From the NCBI RefSeq assembly GCF_022201045.2, contig NC_068563.1:992001-1056000 (forward strand): a stretch of 64,000 nucleotides of DNA. Reading direction: 5' to 3'. The notes below the pieces were generated by a model that made no database searches, was not told the DNA's origin, and was given only the letters and a program-made list of their open reading frames with translations. Positions within the stretch are counted from its first letter, which is position 1. Each line of letters starts with the position of its first letter. The position numbers were made by a program, and so were the translations under genes. Below, piece by piece: positions 23,038 through 36,612 of the stretch. This DNA is from Citrus sinensis. Lineage: Eukaryota; Streptophyta; Magnoliopsida; Sapindales; Rutaceae.

Positions 23038-26000
23038 GAATTTGCGACAAAGATATATTTTAAAAGAGTTAATAATTACATTATTGTTGACGAACTCTAA
23101 TAAAAATAGTGAACTCTAAGTTTAATTATAGCTCCATTAATAATAGAATCGGGGTTTTCCCAATAATTACTACAGTTTCACTGCTCCCTTTGATTATCAT
23201 ATACCAAAACAGTCTCTTGGACTATTTAGAATAATATTAAAATAAATTCAAGTTCTAAATAAACCAAAATAATGCAAACAACTTAAATACGAAAGGTAAG
23301 ATAAATCCCCAAAAGTCGCTAACAAGATATCAAACACAAATTGATGCAAATAATGAAATAAACTTTCTTCAAAATATTTTACCCAGATTTTTATCAATCA
23401 CAATTATAATCTGGCCCATGGTAGTAGGTGCTGAATAGTGTATGAAAGCTAAATTAAAATCAATAATGGAGACGAAAGGAAAAAAACCCTTTTGGAAAAA
23501 TCTGAGATTCTCTTATGGTACGGGACAATATAATAGTGGCAAGTAATACATATTTTTTTCCTTTTGAAATGCGTTAATCACTTGTTGTGGCAGCAAATTT
23601 TGCGCCATGCATTGCGATTACACTCTCACTTAACTTATGATTATAAATGTATAAAAATAAAAACATCAAAATTTTCTTCTTCTTTTACTTGTTTTAGGGC
23701 TGGGATCGAGGATTACAATAAATAAATCAAATATTGAAAAAAAAAAAAAAAAATCTCCTATCTGCCATTATCTTTCAATAAAAAGGAGGGACAAGTCGGT
23801 TAATGTTACCCATGCAAAATGTCAGGTGATTTCACATTCTACATGGCAAAAACCGACACAAGCAACTCATGTGAGAGTGCTTTTGGGGGAAGGAGGGGAA
23901 AAAGTGAAAAAGTTAAAGAGTGCTTCTGCTTCTGGCTTCTGCTTCTTCCCGTGCAACTTTGACTGCATAAATTTTGGACCATACCATACGTTTTCTTGCT
24001 TTGAATATCATGGCATCACTTATTAACTTTTATTTAAAGCAAAACAACCAAATCAACTTTATCAAAGGAAAAAAATGGCTTGGCCATTCTTTTCAAGGAG
24101 TCTTCTTCATCCTATTCATTTATTATTTGACCATTCCTTTTGTATTCATGAGATAAACTAGAGTGGGTATCTTTCTTTATATTCACAACGTAACTAGCTA
24201 GGTGGGCGATAATGAAAATAAATAAAAATCAATAGCGGTGATTTGATAAGAGTTTTGTTGAGATTATCATTCCCCCATATATAAAAAGTCAGAAGCCTTG
24301 AATTAGACGAGAATCGTTATCAATTATATATTCTAGAAATTCAATGGTCTACATAAAGATCAAAGGTTTGAAAATTGGTCTAACAAACAACTCATAATTG
24401 ATTGCTTCATGTTCCTCTACGTTTGAAATTCTATTCGTATCAATGAGTATTTCTATTTTATTCATGGAGATAGGTTTTGTTAAAGAAATCGATTTGTGTT
24501 ATTTAATTATTTTTTAAAACTATAATTCTTTAAATATGATATGATTTTTTTTTCAATCTTAGGCATTTAGTTAATAACAAGAAAAATAGTAGAATCACGA
24601 ATAGTGGTTGAGCATTCATGACTAATGAGTTATTGCTTGCTAAAGATCCTTGAAACTCCTTTCAAATACATGTATTAAATGAATTCATTCATTTATCTTA
24701 CTTTTTTTTTTTCATTTAAATTACAACCATTTTGTAATTATATATGGACCGTTTAATGGCTTGGATCAATCTTATTATAGTCCAGCTCATTTTGAGCCAT
24801 ATCGACACCCAATTTAGGTTAAATCTACCTTCTTTCAGGGAAGCAAACTATGGATCTCACCATTAGCTAATCATTTATGGGTAAATTCATTTGAATTAAA
24901 GTCATAAATTTAAATAATGATGAACGCATGTATTTAGTGCTAATGATGTTGGTAAAGCCCCCACAGCATAGCTCGACTAACCATTAATGTGGATTGAGCC
25001 CGTGGTCACCCGGATTCAGATAAGAATATGAGATAAAATTTTGTAATTAATGTTTGAGATTTCTTCTTAATCCCATCCAAATATCCGACCTTAAAAAATG
25101 ATAGATGTTAAGAACGGAGAGAAAGATGAAGCAAAATTAATCTTGGGTTCTAAAGTTTCAAAGGATTGAAGTGGGCCAAGTTTATATCACGGATCCAGCC
25201 ATCACGGGCACACTTTTTCTTCGGCTTTAAGTTGCACATCGTCTCCCATAGAAGCATCCTCACAAACGGGCTCCATGAAGCCCATTCTTTTCAAAGCAAG
25301 AATCATTTCAATTTTTTCTCAAGGACACGAACAGTAAATAGCAAGACCCAAGACTTCTTTTATGTGTCCGTTTCTTTTGTGCTACAGCGCAAATCTAACC
25401 CAAACAAAGATGAAAGGAGTCGACGAAAGTAGAATCAACTCAATTGGTCAGTATCTTTTTTTCTGAAAAGTGTCAGCATGATCGATGGATACAGACAAAC
25501 TGTTGCACTTGCATGGGAAGAAAACAAACTGGGTTTTACAATACGCATATATATAGTAATAGACAGGGATGAGCAATTTGAATATATAATTAATTCTGTA
25601 TACGATAGGATAGGATGGCTAATTAGCTATAGTTTAGAGGACTTAATTATGCTCTAATAAAATATAATAAGGTCATTGTAACGGTCGGAATCGATGATTC
25701 AAGTTTTATCATTTAGATTAGTTTAATAAGATAAAACTTTTCTCATTGACAATTAATTGTAGTTTGTGATGAAAATGATTTTGATATTGTAACAAATGTG
25801 AATGGCCTTTCAGAGCCAGTTTAGACCAGACGCAATAAGACTGCCACCGGGTTCAGGAGTTGATGAATAGATGAAGACACCAGATTTCAGCAACTATTTC
25901 TTAAATGAAGTATTGTGGACTTCAATTTACTAATATTAATGCACCCAATTTTATCATAACTTTGCAATTGAGGCCCCCTTGTGTGAGCAAGAGTTATATT

Positions 26001-26133
26001 AAGAAGCGACTTATTTGACTCACTCTAATAAGAAAAGATGTAAATTTATCATAATTTATGTGTACATTTAAAGAGTAAAGCAAATCGATGCATTTGTTTC
26101 TTCTTAAATAGGAATCCATGAGATGAAATACAA
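23038..26133. other. Intergenic spacer, no supported gene
   Basis: AT-rich with no coding signal. A possible decayed SINE lies at about 24950-25090 on the plus strand: an A-box-like TAGCTCGACTAACC is followed by GATTGAGCC (8 of 9 to the B-box consensus) and then GTGGTCACCC. No target duplication was found there, so it is noted only. Confidence 0.45.
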
Positions 26134-26142
26134 TTATTAATA

Positions 26143-26820
26143 AGAAAAATATCCACCGTTCACCCTTTTTTTTTTTTTTAAATACACAATTCCTTTTTAT
26201 TTTTGCTGGAATCCACCTAAAGTTACATTTTGTTTCACTTTTTCAATTCCGTTTGGAATCCGTTAAGAAAACTAACGGAAACTTAAAAAATGACAATTTA
26301 CCCCCCAAAACGAAAATTATAATTGCACCCTAAAAATACCAAAAATAATAAGATTTAATGATGAATATCATTATTGATGCGTTAATGAAGTACAAAAAAA
26401 TCTTAACTACTAGAGATTATAACTCAATGAATAATAAAACTCTACTTATTTTAAATTCAATTGATGGTTAGCTATTTTTAATACTTCTGTTATAATTTAG
26501 CATTCTAATTACAGACATATTTAAAAAAAAAAACTTACATTTGATGATTGTGGAATTAATTTCTTTATTGACCGATAGGGAAAATAATTAGATTTAATTT
26601 GATTATTTTTTGTAATTTTTAGGGTGAAATTATAATTTTCGTTTTGGGGGGTAAAATTGACATTTTTTAAAGTTTCCGTTAGTTTTCTTAACGGATTCCA
26701 AATGGAAGTGGAAAAATGAAACAAAATATAACTTTAGGTGGATTCCGGCCAAAAATAAAAAAAGGAATTGTGTATTTTTGAAAAGGTTGGAAAAAACGAG
26801 TGGACGGTTGATATTTTCCC
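26143..26820. mobile_element. Mutator-like non-autonomous element (long-TIR MULE), element A
   Basis: A 678-bp element whose two ends are near-complementary over about 190 bp each (26143 to ~26337 and ~26610 to 26820), leaving a central ~270 bp. The outermost bases read RGRAAAATATC inward from both ends. It is flanked by a perfect 9-bp direct repeat, TTATTAATA, at 26134-26142 and 26821-26829. Long TIRs plus a 9-bp TSD are the Mutator pattern. The minus-strand open frames at 26521-26860 lie in the arms and are not genes. Confidence 0.85.
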
Positions 26821-26909
26821 TTATTAATATGTAAAAACAAAATAGCTGTGGAACCATCATTTTAGTTCCTTATGTAGCCATATAATAATAATAATAATAA
26901 TAATAATAA

Positions 26910-27111
26910 GAGTGATGATACATCCACAAACTCTTATACAAACTTATCTTGTATAAATTGATGTAGCATTAATTCATTAGTTGAATAAAAATATAAAATA
27001 ATAGAAATAAATCATGTGGGCCAAGAGATATTTAATTCAACCAATAAATTAACGCCACATCAGTTTGTACGAAATAAATTTATACAAGAGTTTGTGACTA
27101 TATCATTACTC
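26910..27111. mobile_element. MITE with GAGTRATGATA ends
   Basis: A 202-bp fold-back element. The left end GAGTGATGATACATCC... is matched by the complement of the right end GAGTAATGATATAGTC..., and inner segments (ACAAACTCTT, TTCATTAGTTGAAT) also pair. TAA flanks both ends (26907-26909 and 27112-27114), as in Tourist/PIF-Harbinger insertions. The left flank is an AAT microsatellite, so the 3-bp TSD is weak evidence and the superfamily is uncertain. Confidence 0.7.
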
Positions 27112-27114
27112 TAA

Positions 27115-28726
27115 TAAATAATAATAACAACAAACTTAATTATATAACATATGTTAAAAAAAAGGTTATATAACATAGAAGACACATACATACATAATTG
27201 CTACACCCAATGACAATTACACAATTAATTAAGGTTCTTTAGTTTGTTCAATGAACTAATAAGTACATAGCAGATCTATCTCTTCTGAGTTCTGACAATT
27301 ATTTTTATAAATCACATTTGAACAAAGTCAGCTGTTCATACATTTGACGATTATTTTAAAGTTTATACATGTACTCGAATCCTGGTCATTATATAATTGA
27401 TTTTTGAGGGTATGGTCACCTGTTTTTCCTCTAATAAGACAGAAGATGAGGCTTGGTATTTCATACACACAAAAAAAAAAAGGAAAATGTTTATTTCTCA
27501 TAGTCTGAATTATCGTTATTTTTCTAAAAGCAGTAGTTTTCATTGATCCCTTTAAATTTTAGCCTCATTACAAGCCTACAAATTGACTTATTTCTGCCAG
27601 TCACCTTCCCTGCGAAACAGAGTTCTTGCAAAACTCAAATCATGCGCTTTACCCTAACAAAGAAAACCCTTCTTTTTTTTTTTCTTCCAGAAAAAGAATC
27701 TCTACAATGAACTTTTTATTCTCTCTTAATAAACGTACACATGCAAAACTCATTAATTTTTTTACATTATTTTGCAATATAATGATATTAATTACAATCA
27801 GAATTTACATAATCGTCACATAGTTCATAAATCTGCGAGTATATATGGATTGAAAAGAAGAGGTCAATACATCCATTTTTGGCATTTTATTAAATCTGTT
27901 CATATATACGGCAATACACGTCACATGGGCTTGACTTCACATCTCAAGAAGTGGCCATTAGCCAACTGCCAAACAAAAATATGAAGTGGCGTGGGACCAT
28001 TTTAGCATATCAAATGATCATGATCCCCACTAATTTAATATTCAATGATCGAATGATTCCATTTTCCATTCACACCAAATATGAAAGTGACTCCCCCCCC
28101 CCCTCCACCCCCCCCCCCCTACCTTTTTAACTGTAGTTTTTTTGGGTCTTTTCCCTTTTGTCTCATTTTCCCTTTGCACCATCGCCCCCAGCCAAAAGTT
28201 TGATTCAGAAGTACAAAGCCAGTTTCTAACAACAATTCTTATGATCTCATGTACAAAGCTCATGCGCCAACTTGCATGGTTTGTGGTACGCTAGCAAGTA
28301 CAGAGAAATGGGTATTTGAATCAGATAATATCGTCTAACGATATTACAATATTAAATTAGAAATTGATATAAAAAGACTAAAGTTTAAATCCACTCGCAT
28401 CGATCGAAAGAGTACTTTATTAATCAAGAGAACGTATCTATAATAGAAAAGCATCATAATTTTAAGTAACTTATAAAATAAATTAAACTGTTAACAACTC
28501 TTACCAATAAAAATTTTAAGCATAAAATACGGACTGCTTCTACGAAATGTTTTTTCATTTAAACCCAAAATACTCAAAACTACAATAATAATTTCATTAC
28601 CATTTTTACAAACCAATTAAACAAAACTAATAGAGAGCTTAATAGCTTCAATTCTTGAAAGGTACAAAAAACAAAAACATACTGACTGCATCGCACAGAC
28701 TTCACGTCACACGTGTCGTCACGACA
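27115..28726. other. Intergenic spacer, no supported gene
   Basis: AT-rich DNA downstream of the HIPP gene. Two C runs close together (28093-28130) are the only marked feature. Open frames at 27328-28263 show no recognisable protein. Confidence 0.5.
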
Positions 28727-29916
28727 TCACATGATGGCGCAGGCTTGCGTGTTCTCATCACTGAAGGCAGTGGTGTACCTAACTTCGAAGGAGCTCGCAC
28801 GTGCAATCTGCGACACCTGTGGGTCGTCGGCTCTTCGCACGTACCCAGCGGGGGCCTTCCTATCATAAACCCCGGGGGCGTAAGGGTGGGCCACGACATC
28901 GTATGGCACGTAGGGCCAGATCTCCGCTTTCTTGCCCGTCCGATGCGCGATGCGTGACACGACCTTCGACGGCTCCACGTATCCGACGACGGTGACTTTG
29001 TTGGCTTTCCGCTCTACGTCCACCTGCTTCACTCCTTTCATTCCCTCTACGGCCCGCTTTACCTTGCGCTCGCATCCTTCGCAGTCTATCCGAACCTTCA
29101 CCTCCACCGTCTGATCACACAAATTAACACATTACCATGCAATTAGATCCCACGTGGGCATAAACACACAGCAATTTTTTACTAGGACCACCGGACAGGA
29201 ACTGCTGCTGGGACAGTGTTTCTTTCACCGTTTCGGGGAGCTGATGCAGGAAGCTACGTTTGTCTGTTTGTAATAAATGAACTTAAATGACTAAAATGCC
29301 CTTCAATTTTCGAGGAGGTTGCATGAGCGCTTCTTTGCAGAAGCGACCGTGGGTGGCCAAACACGGCCATAAACAACATATATTAAGGGCACACTGTAAA
29401 ATTTCAATCTAACTTAAAATTCTGGATATTCCATTTAAATTTTCTAACGTTTGGTCCCATACGATTTACAGTTTTTAAGTTACGACCTCCTCAAGTTAGT
29501 ATATAATTTTTTATTTTTAATCATAGCTTCCGTGATCCAAAATTTTAGATTTTTAATTGGAAAGTGATTTTTGCGGATCTAAAATCCTAAAATAAGCCTA
29601 TAAATGTTAGTTTTCAGAAGTTATGCACAAAGATTTTTCTTTTTTTTTTAAAAAAAAAAAGGCCTAGTAAAGATTTGAATAAGCTTCAAAACAAATTGAT
29701 CCGAAGCTAACTCAAGCCTGGATCGATCTGCTAGTAAACAAGCACTTTCCAAGCATTTCAAGTGTTCCGATAGTTGAAAACTTGAATCATAAAGCCAAAA
29801 AAAAAAAAAAAAGGGGCTTGAGTAAAAGGAGATACCTGCAATTGCCTGCGTTTCTTGAGCTTGGAGCTGCCATGAGAGCAGTCAAAGTAATCGGAAAAAT
29901 GATCCACAACACCCAT
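28727..29916 (-). CDS. Heavy-metal-associated isoprenylated plant protein (HIPP25-27 type)
   Basis: Exon 1 (29916-29836, 27 codons) opens MGVVDHFSDYFDCSHG and ends in a Lys/Arg-rich patch. Exon 2 (29110-28727) carries one HMA domain with the metal-binding C-E-G-C (Cys37 and Cys40). The family block WPYVPYDVVAHPYAPG follows, then a FSDENTQACAIM end. The final CAIM is a CaaX box, so the protein should be prenylated and membrane- or nucleus-associated. The total is 154 residues, normal for the clade, whose members bind metals and are stress-induced. The intron is 725 bp. Exon 2 is far richer in G+C than its surroundings and throws long antisense frames, which are shadows. It is most like HIPP26/27 in its N-terminus and tail. 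Confidence 0.94.
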
Positions 29917-30099
29917 ACGTTTCTTTATCTTATTTTCCTCTCTTTCTCTTTAAGGAAAGTAACTTATGAGGAGCAGAATTATGATTACTATCTTATTTTA
30001 AAGATAAGAATTAGAAGAAATGAGAAAATATCCCACCAAGCACCTTTTGTCTCAAGAGCGACAATGATAGTGTGATTGACGCTTAAGGGACCTCAGCTG

Positions 30100-30109
30100 T
30101 ATATATATA
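30100..30109 (-). promoter_or_regulatory. TATA box of the HIPP gene
   Basis: TATATATATA (its own complement) lies 184 bp upstream of the HIPP start codon, in an otherwise GC-richer stretch. Confidence 0.55.
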
Positions 30110-30196
30110 CAGAAGCACCCCTCCCCCCCCAACTTCTCCATCGAAATCTGAGTCGTAATTTTTTTTACTTTTGCTCTGCAAGCCCGTACAGTTTCC

Positions 30197-30206
30197 GACA
30201 CGTGTC
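30197..30206. promoter_or_regulatory. Palindromic G-box/ABRE upstream of HIPP
   Basis: GACACGTGTC is a perfect 10-bp palindrome with an ACGT core, the consensus for bZIP (ABF) and bHLH factors. It sits about 90 bp upstream of the putative TATA box. It suggests ABA or stress induction of the HIPP gene, which fits the clade; binding itself is inferred. Confidence 0.6.
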
Positions 30207-32073
30207 CCGGGTTAGTCTTCCCACAACATGGTGAGTGTAAACGGTAGCCGTGCATGGCCACCGACCGCGTGGGACAATGGGCCCCCCTATTAATTTGGCG
30301 CGGAATGGGAGGTGAATTTCACGCGACACGTCTGGAGCGCGAGTGTGGTGGGATTAGACTACTGCTTTTTTGGTTGGGCCCCACTAATTGAATTGCTGTA
30401 ACTCCCGTTGGACTAAAGGGTGGGTGGTCCCGGTCAGTCCGCGATCTGTGATTGGATAAAGTGGTGCTTCATGGGCTGCAGTATGGCCAGGTTTGATTGT
30501 GTGTACGTATAATGAATGACAAAGTAAAGAGTGTGAGCCGTCCAAAAGGGTAGAGATTCTTCGTTGGGCTAAGTTTATGGCCCGCGGGGTTTTTACAAGC
30601 AATTTTGATTTGTAAATTTGAAATTTTGTATAATTTTGGCTAGTATTGTAAATTAAAGGGAAGAATTAGGCGAGTGCTTAGAACGTGATGTAGTCATTAG
30701 TAAAAGGGGCCAACATGTTTACATGTTCATAAGGTGAAATTATAGAGGTTAAAAACCTAAACAAAAAAAGAGCAAAAACTAATGGGTAAAAAGATGTCAT
30801 AGTTTTAATGCAATTGGGGCCAGTATTATAAATATACCTGTATAATATAGGTGAATGGTATTAATGTCGGGTTACAATTATACAGGGACTGAGGTCCATG
30901 CTGCTTTGCCTCGGTAATATTGAAATGCAATACCGTAAATAAAATCTTGTTATTTTTTTTTTTTTTGAAAGATGTAAGATCTTGTTAAATTAATAATTAA
31001 TAAATTGATAATTTTAACTAAATAATAATTTTATTTGCCTCGATTTGAGACCAACGTGAAAAATTATAAATAAATTTGTGAAAAAATAGTTTTTTCATAG
31101 GGCCCAATTAATGCATAAATTTCTAAATACATATAATATATCTATGAGGCTTTTGCAAAATAAGTTCCGGTGTTGATTTGCTTATTCATGAAATTGCTTT
31201 CAACTTGAATATCATCTCTAACTTTTTTGTAATGTTTTTGAAAGAAGTTCTGGCATGGTACTGTTTCAAAACGACAAGAAATTATTCAATGTTACTATTG
31301 CTTTGAATGCTTCTTCACATGAGATGGGCTCTATTACATTAAAACCGATCTTCAACTTCTTTCTCCTATAATTTTTTAGGACACTTTTAATTATTTAGTT
31401 GTCGCTCAAAATTAGAATAATATCATATAACTTAATAGAATTGCTAATTTCTATAATTGCACTACTTCAACGCCTATAAAAATTATCTTGATATTTTCTC
31501 TAAAAATTAATATTTCGTTATTAATTTATCGATATACTAATAGTTTTTTTAAAAATAATTTTAAGCTATTAAATATCGAGATGCTACTGTGAGTTCTTGT
31601 CGGCGACCAGCTGTTATTACTTTTAATTGGCTTGTTGTCACTGGTATGTTACCAGCAAATCACCGCTGAATTACACTTGTGTAATGAGCCACGCATTCGA
31701 ATAGAATTGGCCCCATTCTTGGCACGCCCAATTGAAACGAAGCTCCTTCAAGATAAGAGCAAAAGATAATCATGAAATTTATCCAAAGCACTCCACCGGC
31801 CAACGACCTAAATCTTTTGCGGGTCTTGATTTATAGTACTTCAAAACGTAAATCTCACGCGGTCTTGATTTATAATTTTTTAAAAATGTATTTCATTATT
31901 ATAAAATGACCCCCTCGCAAAAGTTGGGCTCCGCCTGTTCTAACAGGCCTGAGTTTGGGTTTCATTAGTCATGAGTTCCCAAACTGATTACTAAATACAC
32001 CACAACCGTCTTTTACGTCCACCTGAATCAATCCATCATTGGCTAGTTTCCATTCGTGTTCGTATATTTTTTA

Positions 32074-32611
32074 GAGTTGGACTATTGGCACCCCTCTGAT
32101 CTCCTCATAAAACTTTTTTTTTAGTTATATTCATTTTATTTCTGAAAATGTCCCTTTTTTAGATATACTTTTATAAGTTCTCAATTTTCATTTGATTTGT
32201 TTTATTTTTAAAACTCAAATTATTATCGTGCTATTTTTTTTATTATTTTCAATTTTAGTATTACCCTACACACAAATTAAAAAGTTATATGGGTGATAAG
32301 TTTTTTAATGTTAATCATTGGCTGAAATAATACATATTTCAAATTATAATTTTAAAGAAATTTTAAGCATAAAAATATTTAATCAATAAGAAATCAAAAG
32401 AGAACAATAGATTATTCTAGATTTGTACAATTTATTTTAGTTAGATAGGAAGTAACATATAAATTTTTTTTTTTTGAAAAGGATTGATTATGAATTAACT
32501 AATTTGCTGAAAAAAAATCTATATGTGTTTAATTTTCAATTATCTTTAATTATAATTTTATTTAAAGTGGAGTTTTATAAGAATAATGTAAGGGTGCCAA
32601 TAGCTCCACTC
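32074..32611. mobile_element. Mutator-like non-autonomous element, element B
   Basis: A 538-bp element with inverted ends: the left GAGTTGGACTATTGGCACCC pairs with the complement of the right end, GAGTGGAGCTATTGGCACCC, and similarity continues to ATAAAACT. It is flanked by a perfect 9-bp direct repeat, TATTTTTTA, at 32065-32073 and 32612-32620. The TSD length points to Mutator. No coding capacity. An 18-bp match to this family's end occurs again at 53501-53518. Confidence 0.75.
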
Positions 32612-32800
32612 TATTTTTTAATGTAATATCCCCCCAACGAAAGTTAACTGGGTTTCATCTATTCAAAAGCCCGTTTAAGATTGAGGTGCAAAATTTAATA
32701 AACAGTGGATCGGTAATTTTCACAAAGCATTTTAACTGCTGAAATTTCAAAATTCAAGCGGCTACAAGTGCTCCCCATCCAAGTCTCTAAAAACTCATCT

Positions 32801-33121
32801 TTTATCGATTTTAAAAAACTAGAGTTTGAGTTTCCATAAAGAATTCATTAATCCTTTGTAAGTATATTTATTTATGGACTTTGAGATGGGGTAAATCTCA
32901 TCTTATTGAATTTATATCTTTGAATTATATTCACTTCAAAGTTGAAAAACTCTAAAATTATTTATCGATTTTGAAAAACTAGAGTTTGAGTTTCCATAAA
33001 GAATTCATTAATCCTTTGTAAGTATATTTATTTATAGACTTTGAGATGGGGGTAAATCTCATCTTATTAGATTTATATCTCTAAATTATATTCACTTTAA
33101 AGTTGAAATACTCTAAAATTA
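32801..33121. repeat. 160-bp tandem duplication, two copies
   Basis: Two consecutive copies of a ~160-bp unit start TTTATCGATTTT (32801 and 32961) and run to CTCTAAAATTAT. They differ at roughly ten positions, so the duplication is recent but not brand new. No gene lies in it. Confidence 0.93.
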
Positions 33122-33567
33122 TGTTGAAATTGTATGAATTTAGATTCTTTTTACTTTTATATTATTAGATTGTTATGCTCTCAACTTCTAAATGGGTAAT
33201 GTTTTGAACAGTCTTATTTAATTGACTATCTTTTTTTTTGGGGGGGGGAAAGGGGGAAACAAGTGAGTGTTATATATTAGAGATTAAATTAAAGATAACA
33301 TTCTAAAAACTTTAGAAAATCTTCCAACCAAACTAAAAATATTAACTGATTACCTGATTTGGAATCACAAAGAAGTAGAAAATAAAAAATTAATTTTGAG
33401 TTTTACCAATTGAATCAATTAAATATAAAAAATATTATTGGATTGCTATAATTTATTAAAAAAAAAAAAAGGTGGGGGGGAAGAAGTATCGGACCTCAAA
33501 AATAGCAATTAGGCCCCCACTCATGAAGAGGTCTGTACTGTGTTATCCACAACCACCACACCATGCA

Positions 33568-33575
33568 TATAAATA
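33568..33575 (+). promoter_or_regulatory. TATA box of the MSI gene
   Basis: TATAAATA lies 205 bp upstream of the ATG at 33773, on the correct strand. Transcription would start near 33600, placing the C24 run in the 5' leader. Confidence 0.6.
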
Positions 33576-33629
33576 AAACCTTCAAAACCCTCCCTCTCCT
33601 CCAGACTTAAACCGGAACTTTTTTCCTCT

Positions 33630-33653
33630 CCCCCCCCCCCCCCCCCCCCCCCC
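33630..33653. repeat. C24 homopolymer in the MSI 5' leader
   Basis: 24 consecutive C residues lie 120 bp upstream of the ATG and about 55 bp after the TATA box. The other strand is a G24 run able to form a G-quadruplex. The length may be unstable or imprecisely sequenced. Confidence 0.95.
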
Positions 33654-33772
33654 TTGGCGGGAAAACAGCAATTTTGGCGGTAAAAAGAAAAACGAAAATA
33701 ACCTAAAACGAATAAGCCAACTAACATTGACAATCAGAGAATCTATCAAGCAAACGAACGAACGGACGAACA

Positions 33773-36612
<2,840 letters not shown>

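Larger units (their letters stand above)
29917..32073. other. HIPP promoter and intergenic spacer
   Basis: The HIPP promoter (to about 30600) is richer in G+C and CpG than the rest. Beyond it the sequence is AT-rich, with no gene. The short frames 29782-30075 and 30052-30602 are not protein-like. Confidence 0.5.

Noticed and set aside
28655-29114. Long plus-strand and other minus-strand frames over the HIPP exon
   Set aside because: They are shadows of the GC-rich HIPP exon; only one frame gives the HMA domain and CaaX box.
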